DNA from: Citrobacter sp. RHB25-C09
GTDB taxonomy: Bacteria; Pseudomonadota; Gammaproteobacteria; Enterobacterales; Enterobacteriaceae
Direction of reading: 5' to 3'
Assembly (NCBI RefSeq): GCF_013836145.1
Contig: NZ_CP057483.1
Location: 620,001 to 684,000, forward strand
DNA: 64,000 bases
The notes under the pieces were generated by a model. That model was not told where the DNA came from. It ran no database searches and saw nothing but the letters and a program-made list of their open reading frames with translations. Positions 24,785 to 33,821 of this stretch are shown here, piece after piece (the stretch's first letter is position 1; the number at the start of each line of letters is the position of its first letter). The position numbers and the translations under genes are program-made.

Positions 24785-25945
24785 TCATTCAACAAAGATA
24801 TGCGGATAAAAGCGCGACAGATCCTGAGTGATCAGCGCACGGTCCTCGCGAATACCGATCCCGGCAGGCTGGTCGTTGATCAGCCAACTGCCGATCAGCA
24901 TATAGCTGTCCCCATATTTCGGCAGCGGATGGAACTGCTGCACGATCATGCCTTCTTCGCCATAGGGGCCTTCCACCGCTTCGATCGTTTTACCGTTCTC
25001 AATGATGGAGACGTTAGCGCCTTCACGCGAGAAGATAGGCTTGACGACGAATTTTTCCATCTGCGGGTAATCGTCTTCAGCGAAATAGGCTGGCAGCAGG
25101 TTCGGGTGGTTCGGGAACATCTCCCACAGCAGCGGCAACAGCGCCTTGTTGGAGATAATGCTCTTCCATGCGGGTTCCAGCCAGCGAACCCCGGCATCTT
25201 CCAGCTTGGTGGAGAACATCTCGCGCAGCATAAATTCCCACGGATACAGCTTGAAAAGGTTGGCAATCACCTGATCCTGCAGGTCCGTGAACTGGCCTTT
25301 TTCGCCCAGGCCAATATCCTCAACGTAGAGGAATTCGGTGGCGATTTCGGCTTCCGCCGCGCAGTCCTGTAAATACTGGATCGTCCCGCGATCTTCAACG
25401 GTATCGCGGCAGCAGGTGAGATGCAGAAGTTGAAACCCGTACTGCTCACGCAGCTCGGCAAAACGTTCGATCAGCTTTTCCTGAAGGCTATTAAACTGAT
25501 CGCTGCCTTCCGGCAGGTTGCCCGCATTGATCTGATCTTCGAGCCAGATCCACTGGAAAAACGCCGCTTCGTACAGCGAGGTCGGTGTATCCGCGTTGTT
25601 CTCCAGTAGCTTCGGTTCGCCGGTGCCATCCCATGCCAGATCGAGACGTGAATAGAGTGACGGCTGCTGCGTCTGCCACGACTGACGGACGAAGCCCCAG
25701 GTGTGCTTAGGGATGCGGAATTTGGTCATCAGCTCGTCGCTGGCGATCACTTTCTCAACCACCTGGAGGCACATCTGGTGCAGCTCGGCGGTGACCTCTT
25801 CCAGCTTTTCAACCTGGGCCAGCGTCAGCTTGTAGTAGGCATCTTCACACCAGTACGGTTCGCCGTACATAGTGTGAAAATTGAAGCCATATTCTGTCGC
25901 TTTATCGCGCCAGTCCGGGCGTTCGGTAATACTGACTCTTTCCAT
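24785..25945 (-). CDS. ygiC: Glutathionylspermidine synthase-like ATP-grasp protein YgiC
   Basis: Homologue of the synthetase half of glutathionylspermidine synthase, lacking the amidase domain; a carbon-nitrogen ligase whose substrate in cells is not settled. The 386 aa protein shows ATP-grasp features (KFVVKPIFSREGANV near residue 290 and GSWLINDQPAGIGIRED near 350). It lies 5 bp after ygiB, so the two form an operon in which ygiB is first. tolC lies further upstream on the same strand behind a REP. Confidence 0.94.
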   Translation of the reverse strand: MERVSITERPDWRDKATEYGFNFHTMYGEPYWCEDAYYKLTLAQVEKLEEVTAELHQMCLQVVEKVIASDELMTKFRIPKHTWGFVRQSWQTQQPSLYSRLDLAWDGTGEPKLLENNADTPTSLYEAAFFQWIWLEDQINAGNLPEGSDQFNSLQEKLIERFAELREQYGFQLLHLTCCRDTVEDRGTIQYLQDCAAEAEIATEFLYVEDIGLGEKGQFTDLQDQVIANLFKLYPWEFMLREMFSTKLEDAGVRWLEPAWKSIISNKALLPLLWEMFPNHPNLLPAYFAEDDYPQMEKFVVKPIFSREGANVSIIENGKTIEAVEGPYGEEGMIVQQFHPLPKYGDSYMLIGSWLINDQPAGIGIREDRALITQDLSRFYPHIFVE

Positions 25946-25950
25946 GCGAC

Positions 25951-26625
25951 TCAGCCACCCATTGAACGGGTAGAGGTGCCGCTGGCGCTACGCTGCATGG
26001 TGCTTTGCTTAGCAACGGATTCACCGAAGCCGCCGCGCGTCACGGTAGACGTTGTTGCAGGCTTCGGCGCCATCGCGGTTTTCGGAACCGTCATCGTGCG
26101 GCCCGGCGTAGCAGCGCCGTAGTTTTTACCGCTGGCATCGGTGTATTTACCGTAGGCCGGGCTGGCCGGGTTTTTCGAGCTGAACAGCGGCTGTTGGGCA
26201 AAGCCTGCGCCGCCGCCCATCATACGGCCCATCATGTAGCCCGCCATCAACGGCATCCAGAAGCTGCCGCTGGACTGCTGCTGCGCCTGAGCCTGGCCTT
26301 CAGGGGCCATACCTGCCTGCGCAGGTGCCTGCTGGCACTGGCCTTCGCCGAATTCAGCGATACAGTCTTCACGCGTGGCATATTTCGGCGCGGTACGTTC
26401 GGCTTCTTTCAGTGCATTGTTGAAGGCCGTTGTACATTCCGCGCTTTTGCCCGGATTGGCTGCTGAGCAGTCATCCGCGTTTTGATACAGCGATACGGTT
26501 TCGTCGCTTTTTTCACAACCCGCCAGCATAAACACAGCGGTAACGGCTAACGCCACAGGCGTCAGATGGCGCGCGCTCCAGTTTTTACGGAACGAAGCGT
26601 GATGTATGGATTTTGTCCGTTTCAT
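25951..26625 (-). CDS. ygiB: DUF1190 protein YgiB
   Basis: Conserved envelope protein of unknown function (DUF1190). The 224 aa protein has a positively charged N-terminus, a hydrophobic stretch and the lipobox-like FMLAGC ending at Cys37, then a Gln/Ala-rich segment, a GYMMGRMMGGGAGF hydrophobic patch and a Ser/Thr-rich tail ending RSMGG. The charged lead is long for a standard lipoprotein signal. Co-transcribed with ygiC. Confidence 0.92.
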   Translation of the reverse strand: MKRTKSIHHASFRKNWSARHLTPVALAVTAVFMLAGCEKSDETVSLYQNADDCSAANPGKSAECTTAFNNALKEAERTAPKYATREDCIAEFGEGQCQQAPAQAGMAPEGQAQAQQQSSGSFWMPLMAGYMMGRMMGGGAGFAQQPLFSSKNPASPAYGKYTDASGKNYGAATPGRTMTVPKTAMAPKPATTSTVTRGGFGESVAKQSTMQRSASGTSTRSMGG

Positions 26626-26757
26626 TTTCGTCTTCCAGGACCCAGTGATAATTACTGCTCAGGATAGAGGATGAGTGGTTGAAAATGAAGCGAGATAAGC
26701 CTGGAATGCGGGTGAATGGCGGGATCTTTACGTTGTCTTACGTTCAGGCGGGTTTTA

Positions 26758-26834
26758 TGCCGGGTGGCGCTGTGCTTACCGGGCCTACAGGAACGACGCA
26801 TCTGTAGGCCCGATAAGCAAAACGCCATCGGGCA
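26758..26834. repeat. REP/BIME element
   Basis: Inverted REP pair (TGCCGGGTGGCGCTGTGCTTACCGGGCCTAC and GTAGGCCCGATAAGC ... CGCCATCGGGCA) between tolC and ygiB. Confidence 0.85.
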
Positions 26835-26843
26835 AGGTCAAAC

Positions 26844-28304
26844 TTAATTGCGGAACGGATTGTTACCCGAAGTGCTACGTGCTGCCGCAGGCTGTGCGGC
26901 CGGTGCGCTGCCGGTAAAGTCATCTACCGCGGCGTCCTGCTGCGGCGTTTCTGGCGCTACGCTTTCCGGTGAGGTCGGAATGGGTTTACCCAGCGTATTG
27001 TTCAGTGCGACCAGATCCTGTTCGTTCAGCGTACCCAGCGCGGATTTGATATTCAGCTGGTTGATCAGGTAGGTGTAACGCGCGTTCGCCAGCTGTTGCT
27101 TAGCGTTGTACAGCGTGGTGGTTGCGTCCAATACGTCAACGATCGTGCGCGTACCGACGGAGTAACCCGCTTCCATTGCATCCAGAGAGCTTTGCGCAGA
27201 GACAACGGCTTGTTTATACGCGTTAATGCTGCTGATGGAGGCATTGATATTGTTGAAGGATGAGCGAACGGTCTGTACTACGCTACGGTGCGCGCTTTCC
27301 AGCTGTTCGCTGGCGCCAACAAAGTTGTACTGGGCCTGTTTCACCTGCGAGTTAACCATCCCGCCCTGATAAATAGGCAGGGAGAAGCTCAGGCCGACCT
27401 TGTTCTGACCCATGTTGCTATCGTCATACTGCGCTGAGTTAGTTTTAGAACCGCTGTAGGACGTATCAGAAACCCCCGTAGAGGCGGTTAAATCCAGGGT
27501 TGGCAAATGACCATCCTGCGCCAGACGAATCTGTTCACGCGCCAGGTCCTGGCTCAAACGCGCCTGCAACAGCGACAGGTTGCGGTTTTCCGCTTCTTTC
27601 AGAAGGGCGTTAACGGCCTGCGGCTTGTCGGTTTTGAAGCTGTCCACGTTCAGCGACGCCAGCTCCGGATAGTAATTACCGGTGACCTGGCGCAGTTCTT
27701 CTACCGCGTTGTCCAGATCGTTACGGGCAGTCACTTCGTTCGCCAGTACGGTGTCGTATTGTGAACGGGCGTTTTGCACGTCAGTGATGGCGACCAGCCC
27801 CACGTTGAAACGCTGGGTGGTTTGGTCCAACTGACGATAAATAGCTTGTTTCTGCGCCTGGGTATAGGAGAGAACGTCAATGGCGTTCAGTACTTTGAAG
27901 TACGCGCTGGCGGTGTTAAGGATCAGGGTTTGCTGATCCGTCTGAAAGCTCACGTCCTGAATACCCGCAGACTTTTCCTGCAGGGTCAGCGCGCGCCATT
28001 TCGACATGTCGAAAAGGGTTTGCGTCAATTGCAGAGAGGCGCTGGTTGCGTTGGAGTCCACACCGTTTGCATCACGGAAGCCGTTGCTGTAGGTGTAATC
28101 GGCACCCAGGCCCAGTTGCGGCAATAAAGGACTACGTGCTTCATTGATTTTTTCGAATGCAGCATCGCGATCGGCGGCGGATTTACGTAATTCCGGGTTG
28201 CTCAGGCGTGCTTGCTGATAAACTTGCATCAGGTTTTCTGCCTGGCTCAGAGTGCTGAACCCCGACAGGCTCAAGCCGATAAGGATGGGGAGCAATTTCT
28301 TCAT
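26844..28304 (-). CDS. tolC: Outer membrane efflux/export channel TolC
   Basis: Trimeric outer-membrane duct used by AcrAB and other RND pumps, MacAB, EmrAB and type I secretion. 486 aa from the ATG at 28304 (MKKLLPILIG); four upstream residues in frame come from repeated MQMQ and are less likely. A signal peptide ends near residue 22 (LSQA/EN). The two OEP repeats with long helices are evident (RLSNPELRKSAADRDAAFEKI and its second-half partner). Compared with E. coli a loop near residue 285 is shorter (SGSKTNSAQYDDSN), as in Salmonella. The C-terminus ends NNPFRN. Confidence 0.98.
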   Translation of the reverse strand: MKKLLPILIGLSLSGFSTLSQAENLMQVYQQARLSNPELRKSAADRDAAFEKINEARSPLLPQLGLGADYTYSNGFRDANGVDSNATSASLQLTQTLFDMSKWRALTLQEKSAGIQDVSFQTDQQTLILNTASAYFKVLNAIDVLSYTQAQKQAIYRQLDQTTQRFNVGLVAITDVQNARSQYDTVLANEVTARNDLDNAVEELRQVTGNYYPELASLNVDSFKTDKPQAVNALLKEAENRNLSLLQARLSQDLAREQIRLAQDGHLPTLDLTASTGVSDTSYSGSKTNSAQYDDSNMGQNKVGLSFSLPIYQGGMVNSQVKQAQYNFVGASEQLESAHRSVVQTVRSSFNNINASISSINAYKQAVVSAQSSLDAMEAGYSVGTRTIVDVLDATTTLYNAKQQLANARYTYLINQLNIKSALGTLNEQDLVALNNTLGKPIPTSPESVAPETPQQDAAVDDFTGSAPAAQPAAARSTSGNNPFRN

Positions 28305-28514
28305 TTGCATTTGCATTCCTTGTTATGAAGCAGTATTTAGCGCTGATCAAATTTGAAAAATAATTGCTGATTCTAGCAGAATCCGCCACTTCAAAAAGTT
28401 GGCGTTCTGTGCCATCAGGCGTTAATTTGCACCAATTTATCACAAGGTCGATGAAACGGCAGTCAAACGGCCTTGAAATTCACATTTAAATCACTATTGG
28501 TACAGGACAGCACA

Positions 28515-29147
28515 ATGCGTAAATCAGGCAACTCGCCGGTCACTTTCTCTAAAAACGATGTAGAAATTATTGCACGAGAAACGCTGTATCGCGGTTTTTT
28601 TTCGCTGGATCTTTATCGTTTCCGCCATCGTTTATTCAGCGGCGAAATGAGTCAGGAAGTTCGTCGAGAAATTTTTGAGCGCGGTCACGCCGCAGTCTTG
28701 CTACCCTTTGACCCTGAGCGGGATGAAGTGGTGTTGATCGAGCAGGTTAGGATTGCGGCGTTTGACACAAGCCCAACGCCGTGGCTGCTGGAGTTGGTGG
28801 CAGGGATGATCGAAGAGGGTGAAACCGTCGAAGATGTCGCCCGGCGCGAGGCGCTGGAAGAGGCCGGTATCACGGTTAAGCGAACCAAACCGGTGCTCAG
28901 TTATCTGGCAAGCCCTGGCGGCACCAGCGAGCGCTCGTCAATAATGGTGGGTGAAGTGGACGCCACGACCGCGAGCGGGATTCACGGTCTGGTTGATGAA
29001 AACGAAGATATTCGGGTTCATGTGGTAAGCCGGGAGCAGGCTTACCGTTGGGTAGAAGAGGGGAAAATTGATAACGCGGCTTCTGTCATCGCCCTGCAAT
29101 GGCTGCAGCTGCACTATAAAGAGTTAATACACGAGTGGAAAAAATGA
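28515..29147 (+). CDS. nudF: ADP-ribose pyrophosphatase NudF
   Basis: Nudix hydrolase that cleaves ADP-ribose to AMP and ribose 5-phosphate. 210 aa from the ATG at 28515; a longer frame begins at 28473 but lacks homology. The Nudix box GMIEEGETVEDVARREALEEAG lies near residue 97. First gene of the nudF-yqiB-cpdA-yqiA-parE run. Its last bases overlap the yqiB start (ATGA). Confidence 0.96.
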   Translation: MRKSGNSPVTFSKNDVEIIARETLYRGFFSLDLYRFRHRLFSGEMSQEVRREIFERGHAAVLLPFDPERDEVVLIEQVRIAAFDTSPTPWLLELVAGMIEEGETVEDVARREALEEAGITVKRTKPVLSYLASPGGTSERSSIMVGEVDATTASGIHGLVDENEDIRVHVVSREQAYRWVEEGKIDNAASVIALQWLQLHYKELIHEWKK

Positions 29148-29566
29148 AGCGCTATACACCCGACTTTCCTGAAATGATGCGCCTTTGCGAAACTAATTTT
29201 TCGCAACTGCGCCGCCTGTTGCCGCGCAATGACGCGCCTGGCGAAACGGTCAGCTATCAGGTGGGCAATGCGCAATACCGGTTAACGATCGTGGAATCGA
29301 CCCGCTACACGACGCTTGTGACGATCGAGCAGACGGCGCCTGCTATCACTTACTGGAGCCTGCCGTCGCTGACAGTTCGCCTCTATCATGATGCGATGGT
29401 GGCTGAAGTGTGTTCAAGTCAGCAGATCTTTCGCTTCAAAGCGCGGTATGATTACCCAAATAAAAAGTTGCATCAACGCGACGAAAAGCATCAAATTAAC
29501 CAGTTTCTGGCCGATTGGCTGCGATACTGTTTAGCACATGGAGCGATGGCGATTCCGGTTTACTAG
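29144..29566 (+). CDS. yqiB: DUF1249 protein YqiB
   Basis: 140 aa soluble protein, start MKRYTPDFPEMM, ending AMAIPVY, of conserved enterobacterial length. Function unknown (DUF1249). The start codon overlaps the nudF stop, indicating translational coupling. An in-frame start three codons earlier is not used in homologues. Confidence 0.93.
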   Translation: MKRYTPDFPEMMRLCETNFSQLRRLLPRNDAPGETVSYQVGNAQYRLTIVESTRYTTLVTIEQTAPAITYWSLPSLTVRLYHDAMVAEVCSSQQIFRFKARYDYPNKKLHQRDEKHQINQFLADWLRYCLAHGAMAIPVY

Positions 29567-29590
29567 CGTCGTGAAACCTAAGGACACCAT

Positions 29591-30418
29591 TTGGAAAGCC
29601 TGTTAAACCTGTCACTGTCTGGTGAGGCCAGCGTCAGGATTTTACAAATTACTGATACTCACCTGTTTGCCGAAAAACACGAAACGCTACTGGGCGTCAA
29701 CACCTGGGAGAGCTACCGGGCGGTGTTGGATGCGATTCATGCCGAAGGGCAGGAATACGATCTGGTGGTCGCGACAGGTGATTTAGCGCAGGACCAAACT
29801 GCTGCGGCCTATCAGCATTTCGCTGAGGGTATCGCAAGCTTTCGTGCGCCCTGCGTTTGGTTGCCCGGCAATCACGACTTTCAGCCCGCGATGTACAGCG
29901 CGTTACAAGACGCGGGGATCTCCCCGGCAAAGCGCATTTTCATTGGCGAACAGTGGCAAATCCTGCTGCTGGACAGTCAGGTTTTTGGCGTTCCCCATGG
30001 TGAACTCAGTGAATTCCAGCTCGAATGGCTGGAGCACAAACTGGCCGAAGCGCCGGAGCGCCACACGTTGCTGCTTTTGCATCATCATCCGATGCCCGCA
30101 GGGTGCAGTTGGCTGGACCAGCATAGTCTGCGTAACGCCGCCGAACTGGACAACGTGCTGGTGAATTTCCCCCGCGTGAAGCATCTGCTCTGTGGGCATA
30201 TTCATCAGGAACTGGATGTCGACTGGAATGGCCGCCGCCTGCTGGCGACACCCTCGACCTGCGTTCAGTTTAAACCTCACTGCGCGAACTTTACCCTTGA
30301 TACGAAAGCACCAGGCTGGCGCACGCTGGAGTTATTCGCCGACGGCACGTTGCGAACCGACGTCTGCCGTCTGGAGGGAACCGAGTTCCGCCCTGACACC
30401 GCTTCAGAAGGCTACTGA
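29591..30418 (+). CDS. cpdA: 3',5'-cyclic-AMP phosphodiesterase CpdA
   Basis: Hydrolyses cAMP and so tempers CRP signalling. The 275 aa protein starts with TTG at 29591 (MESLLNLSL), as in E. coli. Calcineurin-type metallophosphoesterase motifs are DTHLF near residue 22, GDLAQD near 63, GNHD near 93, LHHHP near 163 and GHIHQ near 203. Overlaps yqiA by one base. Confidence 0.96.
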   Translation: MESLLNLSLSGEASVRILQITDTHLFAEKHETLLGVNTWESYRAVLDAIHAEGQEYDLVVATGDLAQDQTAAAYQHFAEGIASFRAPCVWLPGNHDFQPAMYSALQDAGISPAKRIFIGEQWQILLLDSQVFGVPHGELSEFQLEWLEHKLAEAPERHTLLLLHHHPMPAGCSWLDQHSLRNAAELDNVLVNFPRVKHLLCGHIHQELDVDWNGRRLLATPSTCVQFKPHCANFTLDTKAPGWRTLELFADGTLRTDVCRLEGTEFRPDTASEGY

Positions 30419-30999
30419 TGTCTACGCTCCTCTATCTGCATGGCTTCAATAGCTCACCGCGTTCCGCGAAAGCGTGTCTGCTGAAACAGTGGCTGCACGA
30501 GAAACATCCTGAAATTGAGATGATCATTCCGCAGTTGCCGCCGTATCCGGCGGACGCGGCGGAAATGCTGGAATCGATCATACTGGCGCATGGCGGCGAG
30601 CCGCTGGGTGTCGTCGGTTCCTCTTTGGGCGGCTATTATGCCACCTGGTTGTCGCAGTGTTTTATGTTGCCTGCCGTCGTGGTTAACCCGGCGGTACGGC
30701 CATTTGAACTGCTGGTCGGTTACCTGGGCCAGAACGAGAACCCCTACACGGGGCAGCAATATGTGCTAGAGTCACGCCATATTTACGATCTCAAAGTCAT
30801 GCAGATTGACCCGCTGGAAGCGCCTGATTTGATCTGGCTGCTGCAACAGACGGGCGATGAAGTGCTGGATTACCGCCAGGCAGTGGCGCATTACGCCTCT
30901 TGCCGCCAGACTGTTATTGAGGGCGGATGCCATGCCTTTACGGGCTTCGAAGATTATTTCAACCAGATTGTCGATTTCCTTGGACTGCACAGTTGCTGA
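30418..30999 (+). CDS. yqiA: Esterase YqiA
   Basis: Small alpha/beta-hydrolase esterase acting on short acyl esters and CoA thioesters. The 193 aa protein carries the nucleophile elbow GSSLGGYYA near residue 65, an Asp in QTGDEVLDY, and the C-terminal histidine GGCHAFTGF. The start overlaps the cpdA stop (TGATG). Confidence 0.95.
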   Translation: MSTLLYLHGFNSSPRSAKACLLKQWLHEKHPEIEMIIPQLPPYPADAAEMLESIILAHGGEPLGVVGSSLGGYYATWLSQCFMLPAVVVNPAVRPFELLVGYLGQNENPYTGQQYVLESRHIYDLKVMQIDPLEAPDLIWLLQQTGDEVLDYRQAVAHYASCRQTVIEGGCHAFTGFEDYFNQIVDFLGLHSC

Positions 31000-31026
31000 C
31001 AATCATTTCGAACTGCTATTGAAACC

Positions 31027-32919
31027 ATGACGCAAACTTATAACGCTGATGCCATTGAGGTACTCACTGGGCTCGAGCCGGTGCGCCGTCGCCCGGGAAT
31101 GTACACAGATACGACCCGCCCCAACCATCTTGGGCAGGAAGTTATTGATAACAGTGTGGATGAAGCACTGGCTGGCCACGCTAAACGCGTGGACGTCATT
31201 CTTCATGCCGATCAATCACTGGAAGTTATCGATGACGGGCGCGGTATGCCTGTGGACATTCACCCGGAAGAGGGTGTTCCGGCGGTTGAATTGATTCTTT
31301 GCCGACTGCATGCGGGCGGTAAGTTCTCTAACAAGAACTATCAGTTCTCCGGTGGTCTGCACGGCGTGGGTATCTCCGTGGTGAACGCCCTGTCTAAGCG
31401 CGTGGAAGTCAACGTCCGCCGTGATGGTCAGGTGTATAACATTGCGTTTGAAAACGGTGACAAGGTTCAGGATCTTCAGGTCGTCGGTACGTGCGGTAAG
31501 CGTAATACCGGGACCAGCGTCCACTTCTGGCCGGACGAAACTTTTTTCGATAGTCCGCGTTTCTCCGTTTCTCGCTTGACCCATATCCTGAAAGCCAAAG
31601 CGGTGCTGTGCCCTGGCGTTGAAATCACCTTTAAGGATGAGGTCAACAATAGCGAACAGCGCTGGTGCTACCAGGATGGTCTGAATGATTATCTGGGCGA
31701 AGCGGTTAACGGCCTGCCGACGCTGCCTGAAAAACCCTTCATCGGCAATTTTGCTGGCGATACGGAAGCCGTTGACTGGGCGCTGCTGTGGCTGCCAGAG
31801 GGTGGCGAGCTGCTGACTGAAAGCTATGTCAACCTGATCCCCACCATGCAGGGCGGCACGCACGTTAACGGCCTGCGCCAGGGGCTGCTCGACGCAATGC
31901 GCGAGTTCTGCGAATACCGCAACATTCTGCCGCGCGGCGTGAAGCTCTCAGCAGAAGATATCTGGGACCGCTGCGCGTATGTGCTGTCGGTGAAAATGCA
32001 GGACCCGCAGTTTGCCGGGCAGACCAAAGAGCGTCTCTCTTCACGTCAGTGCGCGGCCTTTGTTTCCGGTGTAGTAAAAGATGCCTTTAGCCTGTGGCTG
32101 AACCAGAACGTCCAGTCAGCAGAACTGCTGGCGGAAATGGCGATATCCAGCGCTCAGCGCCGGATGCGCGCTGCCAAGAAAGTGGTGCGTAAAAAGCTGA
32201 CCAGCGGACCGGCCCTGCCAGGAAAACTGGCCGACTGTACCGCGCAGGACCTCAATCGTACCGAACTGTTCCTTGTGGAAGGGGACTCGGCGGGCGGATC
32301 TGCCAAGCAGGCGCGCGATCGCGAATATCAGGCGATTATGCCGCTCAAAGGTAAGATCCTGAATACCTGGGAAGTCTCGTCGGATGAAGTACTGGCTTCG
32401 CAGGAAGTTCACGATATTTCGGTGGCGATCGGCATCGATCCGGACAGTGACGATCTGAGCCAACTGCGTTACGGCAAGATCTGTATCCTTGCGGATGCGG
32501 ACTCCGATGGTCTGCACATTGCGACGCTACTTTGCGCGTTGTTTGTGAAGCACTTCCGCACGCTGGTGAAACATGGGCACGTCCATGTCGCGCTACCGCC
32601 GTTGTACCGTATTGACCTGGGTAAAGAGGTCTATTACGCATTAACGGAAGAAGAGAAAGCGGGCGTTCTTGAGCAGTTGAAGCGTAAGAAAGGCAAGCCA
32701 AACGTCCAGCGCTTTAAAGGTCTGGGTGAAATGAACCCGATGCAGTTGCGTGAAACGACGCTGGATCCCAATACCCGCCGCCTGGTGCAGCTTACTATCA
32801 GCGATGAGGACGATCAGCGTACCAACGCGATGATGGATATGCTGCTGGCGAAGAAACGCTCCGAAGACCGCCGTAACTGGTTGCAGGAAAAAGGCGACCT
32901 CGCCGATCTCGACGTCTAA
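31027..32919 (+). CDS. parE: DNA topoisomerase IV subunit B (ParE)
   Basis: ATPase subunit of topoisomerase IV, which unlinks daughter chromosomes. The 630 aa protein has GHKL ATPase motifs (DNSVDEAL, DDGRGMP, GGLHGVG) in the first 150 residues, a transducer domain, and the TOPRIM motifs EGDSAGGSA near 417 and DADSDGLHI near 495. Ends DLADLDV. Reads on from yqiA after 27 bp. Confidence 0.98.
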   Translation: MTQTYNADAIEVLTGLEPVRRRPGMYTDTTRPNHLGQEVIDNSVDEALAGHAKRVDVILHADQSLEVIDDGRGMPVDIHPEEGVPAVELILCRLHAGGKFSNKNYQFSGGLHGVGISVVNALSKRVEVNVRRDGQVYNIAFENGDKVQDLQVVGTCGKRNTGTSVHFWPDETFFDSPRFSVSRLTHILKAKAVLCPGVEITFKDEVNNSEQRWCYQDGLNDYLGEAVNGLPTLPEKPFIGNFAGDTEAVDWALLWLPEGGELLTESYVNLIPTMQGGTHVNGLRQGLLDAMREFCEYRNILPRGVKLSAEDIWDRCAYVLSVKMQDPQFAGQTKERLSSRQCAAFVSGVVKDAFSLWLNQNVQSAELLAEMAISSAQRRMRAAKKVVRKKLTSGPALPGKLADCTAQDLNRTELFLVEGDSAGGSAKQARDREYQAIMPLKGKILNTWEVSSDEVLASQEVHDISVAIGIDPDSDDLSQLRYGKICILADADSDGLHIATLLCALFVKHFRTLVKHGHVHVALPPLYRIDLGKEVYYALTEEEKAGVLEQLKRKKGKPNVQRFKGLGEMNPMQLRETTLDPNTRRLVQLTISDEDDQRTNAMMDMLLAKKRSEDRRNWLQEKGDLADLDV

Positions 32920-32937
32920 CTGGAACCGTTGTGACAG

Positions 32938-33128
32938 TGCCGGATGGCGACCCGTAGGGTCTTATCCGGCCTACAGAACAGCGCTACTCCGTAGGCTCGG
33001 TAAGCGACAGTGCCACCGGGCACTTTGGCGGATGGCGACCCGTGGGGTCTTATCCAGCCTACAGAACGGCGACAATCCGTAGGCCCGGTAAGCGAGAGCG
33101 CCACCGGGCACTTTGCCGGATGGCGGCG
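32938..33128. repeat. Tandem BIME array after parE
   Basis: A unit of about 90 bp (TGCCGGATGGCGACCCGT, then CTTATCCGGCCTACAGAAC, then CGTAGGC-CGGTAAGCGA and GCCACCGGGCACTTTG) occurs twice in tandem with a third partial start. It is the largest REP cluster in the window, placed right at the border with the disrupted AraC/GH88 region. Confidence 0.9.
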
Positions 33129-33134
33129 AGAAAA

Positions 33135-33440
33135 TTACAGGGTGTGTCTTTTTCTATACTGCAATGGCGTCTCGCCAATCCTTTTTCCGAACGCGCTAAT
33201 GAAATAGGTTACGTCGGAAAACCCCACCTTCCCTGCGGTCTCCCGCACGCTCTCACTGCTGTGTAACAGCGCTTCACAGGCCTTTCTCAGGCGCAGCGTA
33301 TTAAGATAGTCGAGGATGCTTTCCCCCGTTTCAATGTGGAAGCGTCGCGAAACGTAGCTCTTTGATTTGCCCATTTCTTTGGCCAGCGCCTCGAGCCTGA
33401 CTTTATGCAGAGTAAACGGCGGAAAAAGAACATCCGCCCT
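33135..33440 (-). pseudogene. AraC-family regulator, C-terminal remnant
   Basis: The minus strand encodes an AraC-type double helix-turn-helix domain (KVRLEALAKEMGKSKSYVSR, RKACEALLHSSESVRETA, VGFSDVTYFISAFGK, and ETPLQYRKRHTL before the stop). The effector-binding N-terminus is absent, and the first ATG lies within the DNA-binding domain. The upstream sequence runs straight into GH88 coding sequence on the other strand, so a deletion removed the front halves of two divergent genes and their shared promoter. Confidence 0.75.
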
Positions 33441-33821
33441 GGTCGGATGGTGTACTTCTACACCGGCGACAAAGAGATGGTAGCGCTGTCGAAAAAACTG
33501 GCGAACTATTTCCTGAACCGACTACCGGAAGATGCGGTCTGTCATTGGGATCTGGCGCTGGTGGGGACCGATGCGCTGCGCGATTCTTCATCGGCGGCGA
33601 TTGCCGTTTGCGGCCTGCTGGAACTGGTTAAACATCTGCCGGTCACTGACCCGGATCGCGAACGCTATCAGCAGTGGGCGATGGGGATTATGTCGTCGCT
33701 GACGAAGCACTATCTGATTGATCTTGCCTGGGAGGTCTATTACGCTGAAAACGGAGGCGAGAGCGCGGGTATACCAACTGCCGGGACTGACGCCGGAACA
33801 CATAACAAGGATACAGGATGA
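33441..33821 (+). pseudogene. GH88/GH105-type unsaturated glycoside hydrolase, internal fragment
   Basis: Phrases MVYFYTGDKEMVALSKKLAN, FLNRLPEDAVCHWDLAL, DALRDSSSAAIAVCGLLEL and YQQWAMGIMSSLT are typical of the middle to late part of GH88-type (alpha/alpha) hydrolases that act on unsaturated uronyl disaccharides. The N-terminal half is missing and the usual C-terminal segment is replaced after about KHYLID by unrelated sequence. A shifted reading there (ARVYQLPGLTPEHITRIQDE) may be the tail of yet another lost gene. The frame ends by overlapping the next gene's ATG. Confidence 0.7.

Noticed and set aside
28380..28460. Possible MarA/SoxS/Rob box upstream of tolC
   Set aside because: GCACCAATTTATCAC resembles part of the consensus, but the match is too weak to place with confidence.
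32938..33128. Possible CRISPR array after parE
   Set aside because: The repeated units are REP palindromes with no unique spacers of constant length and no cas genes.
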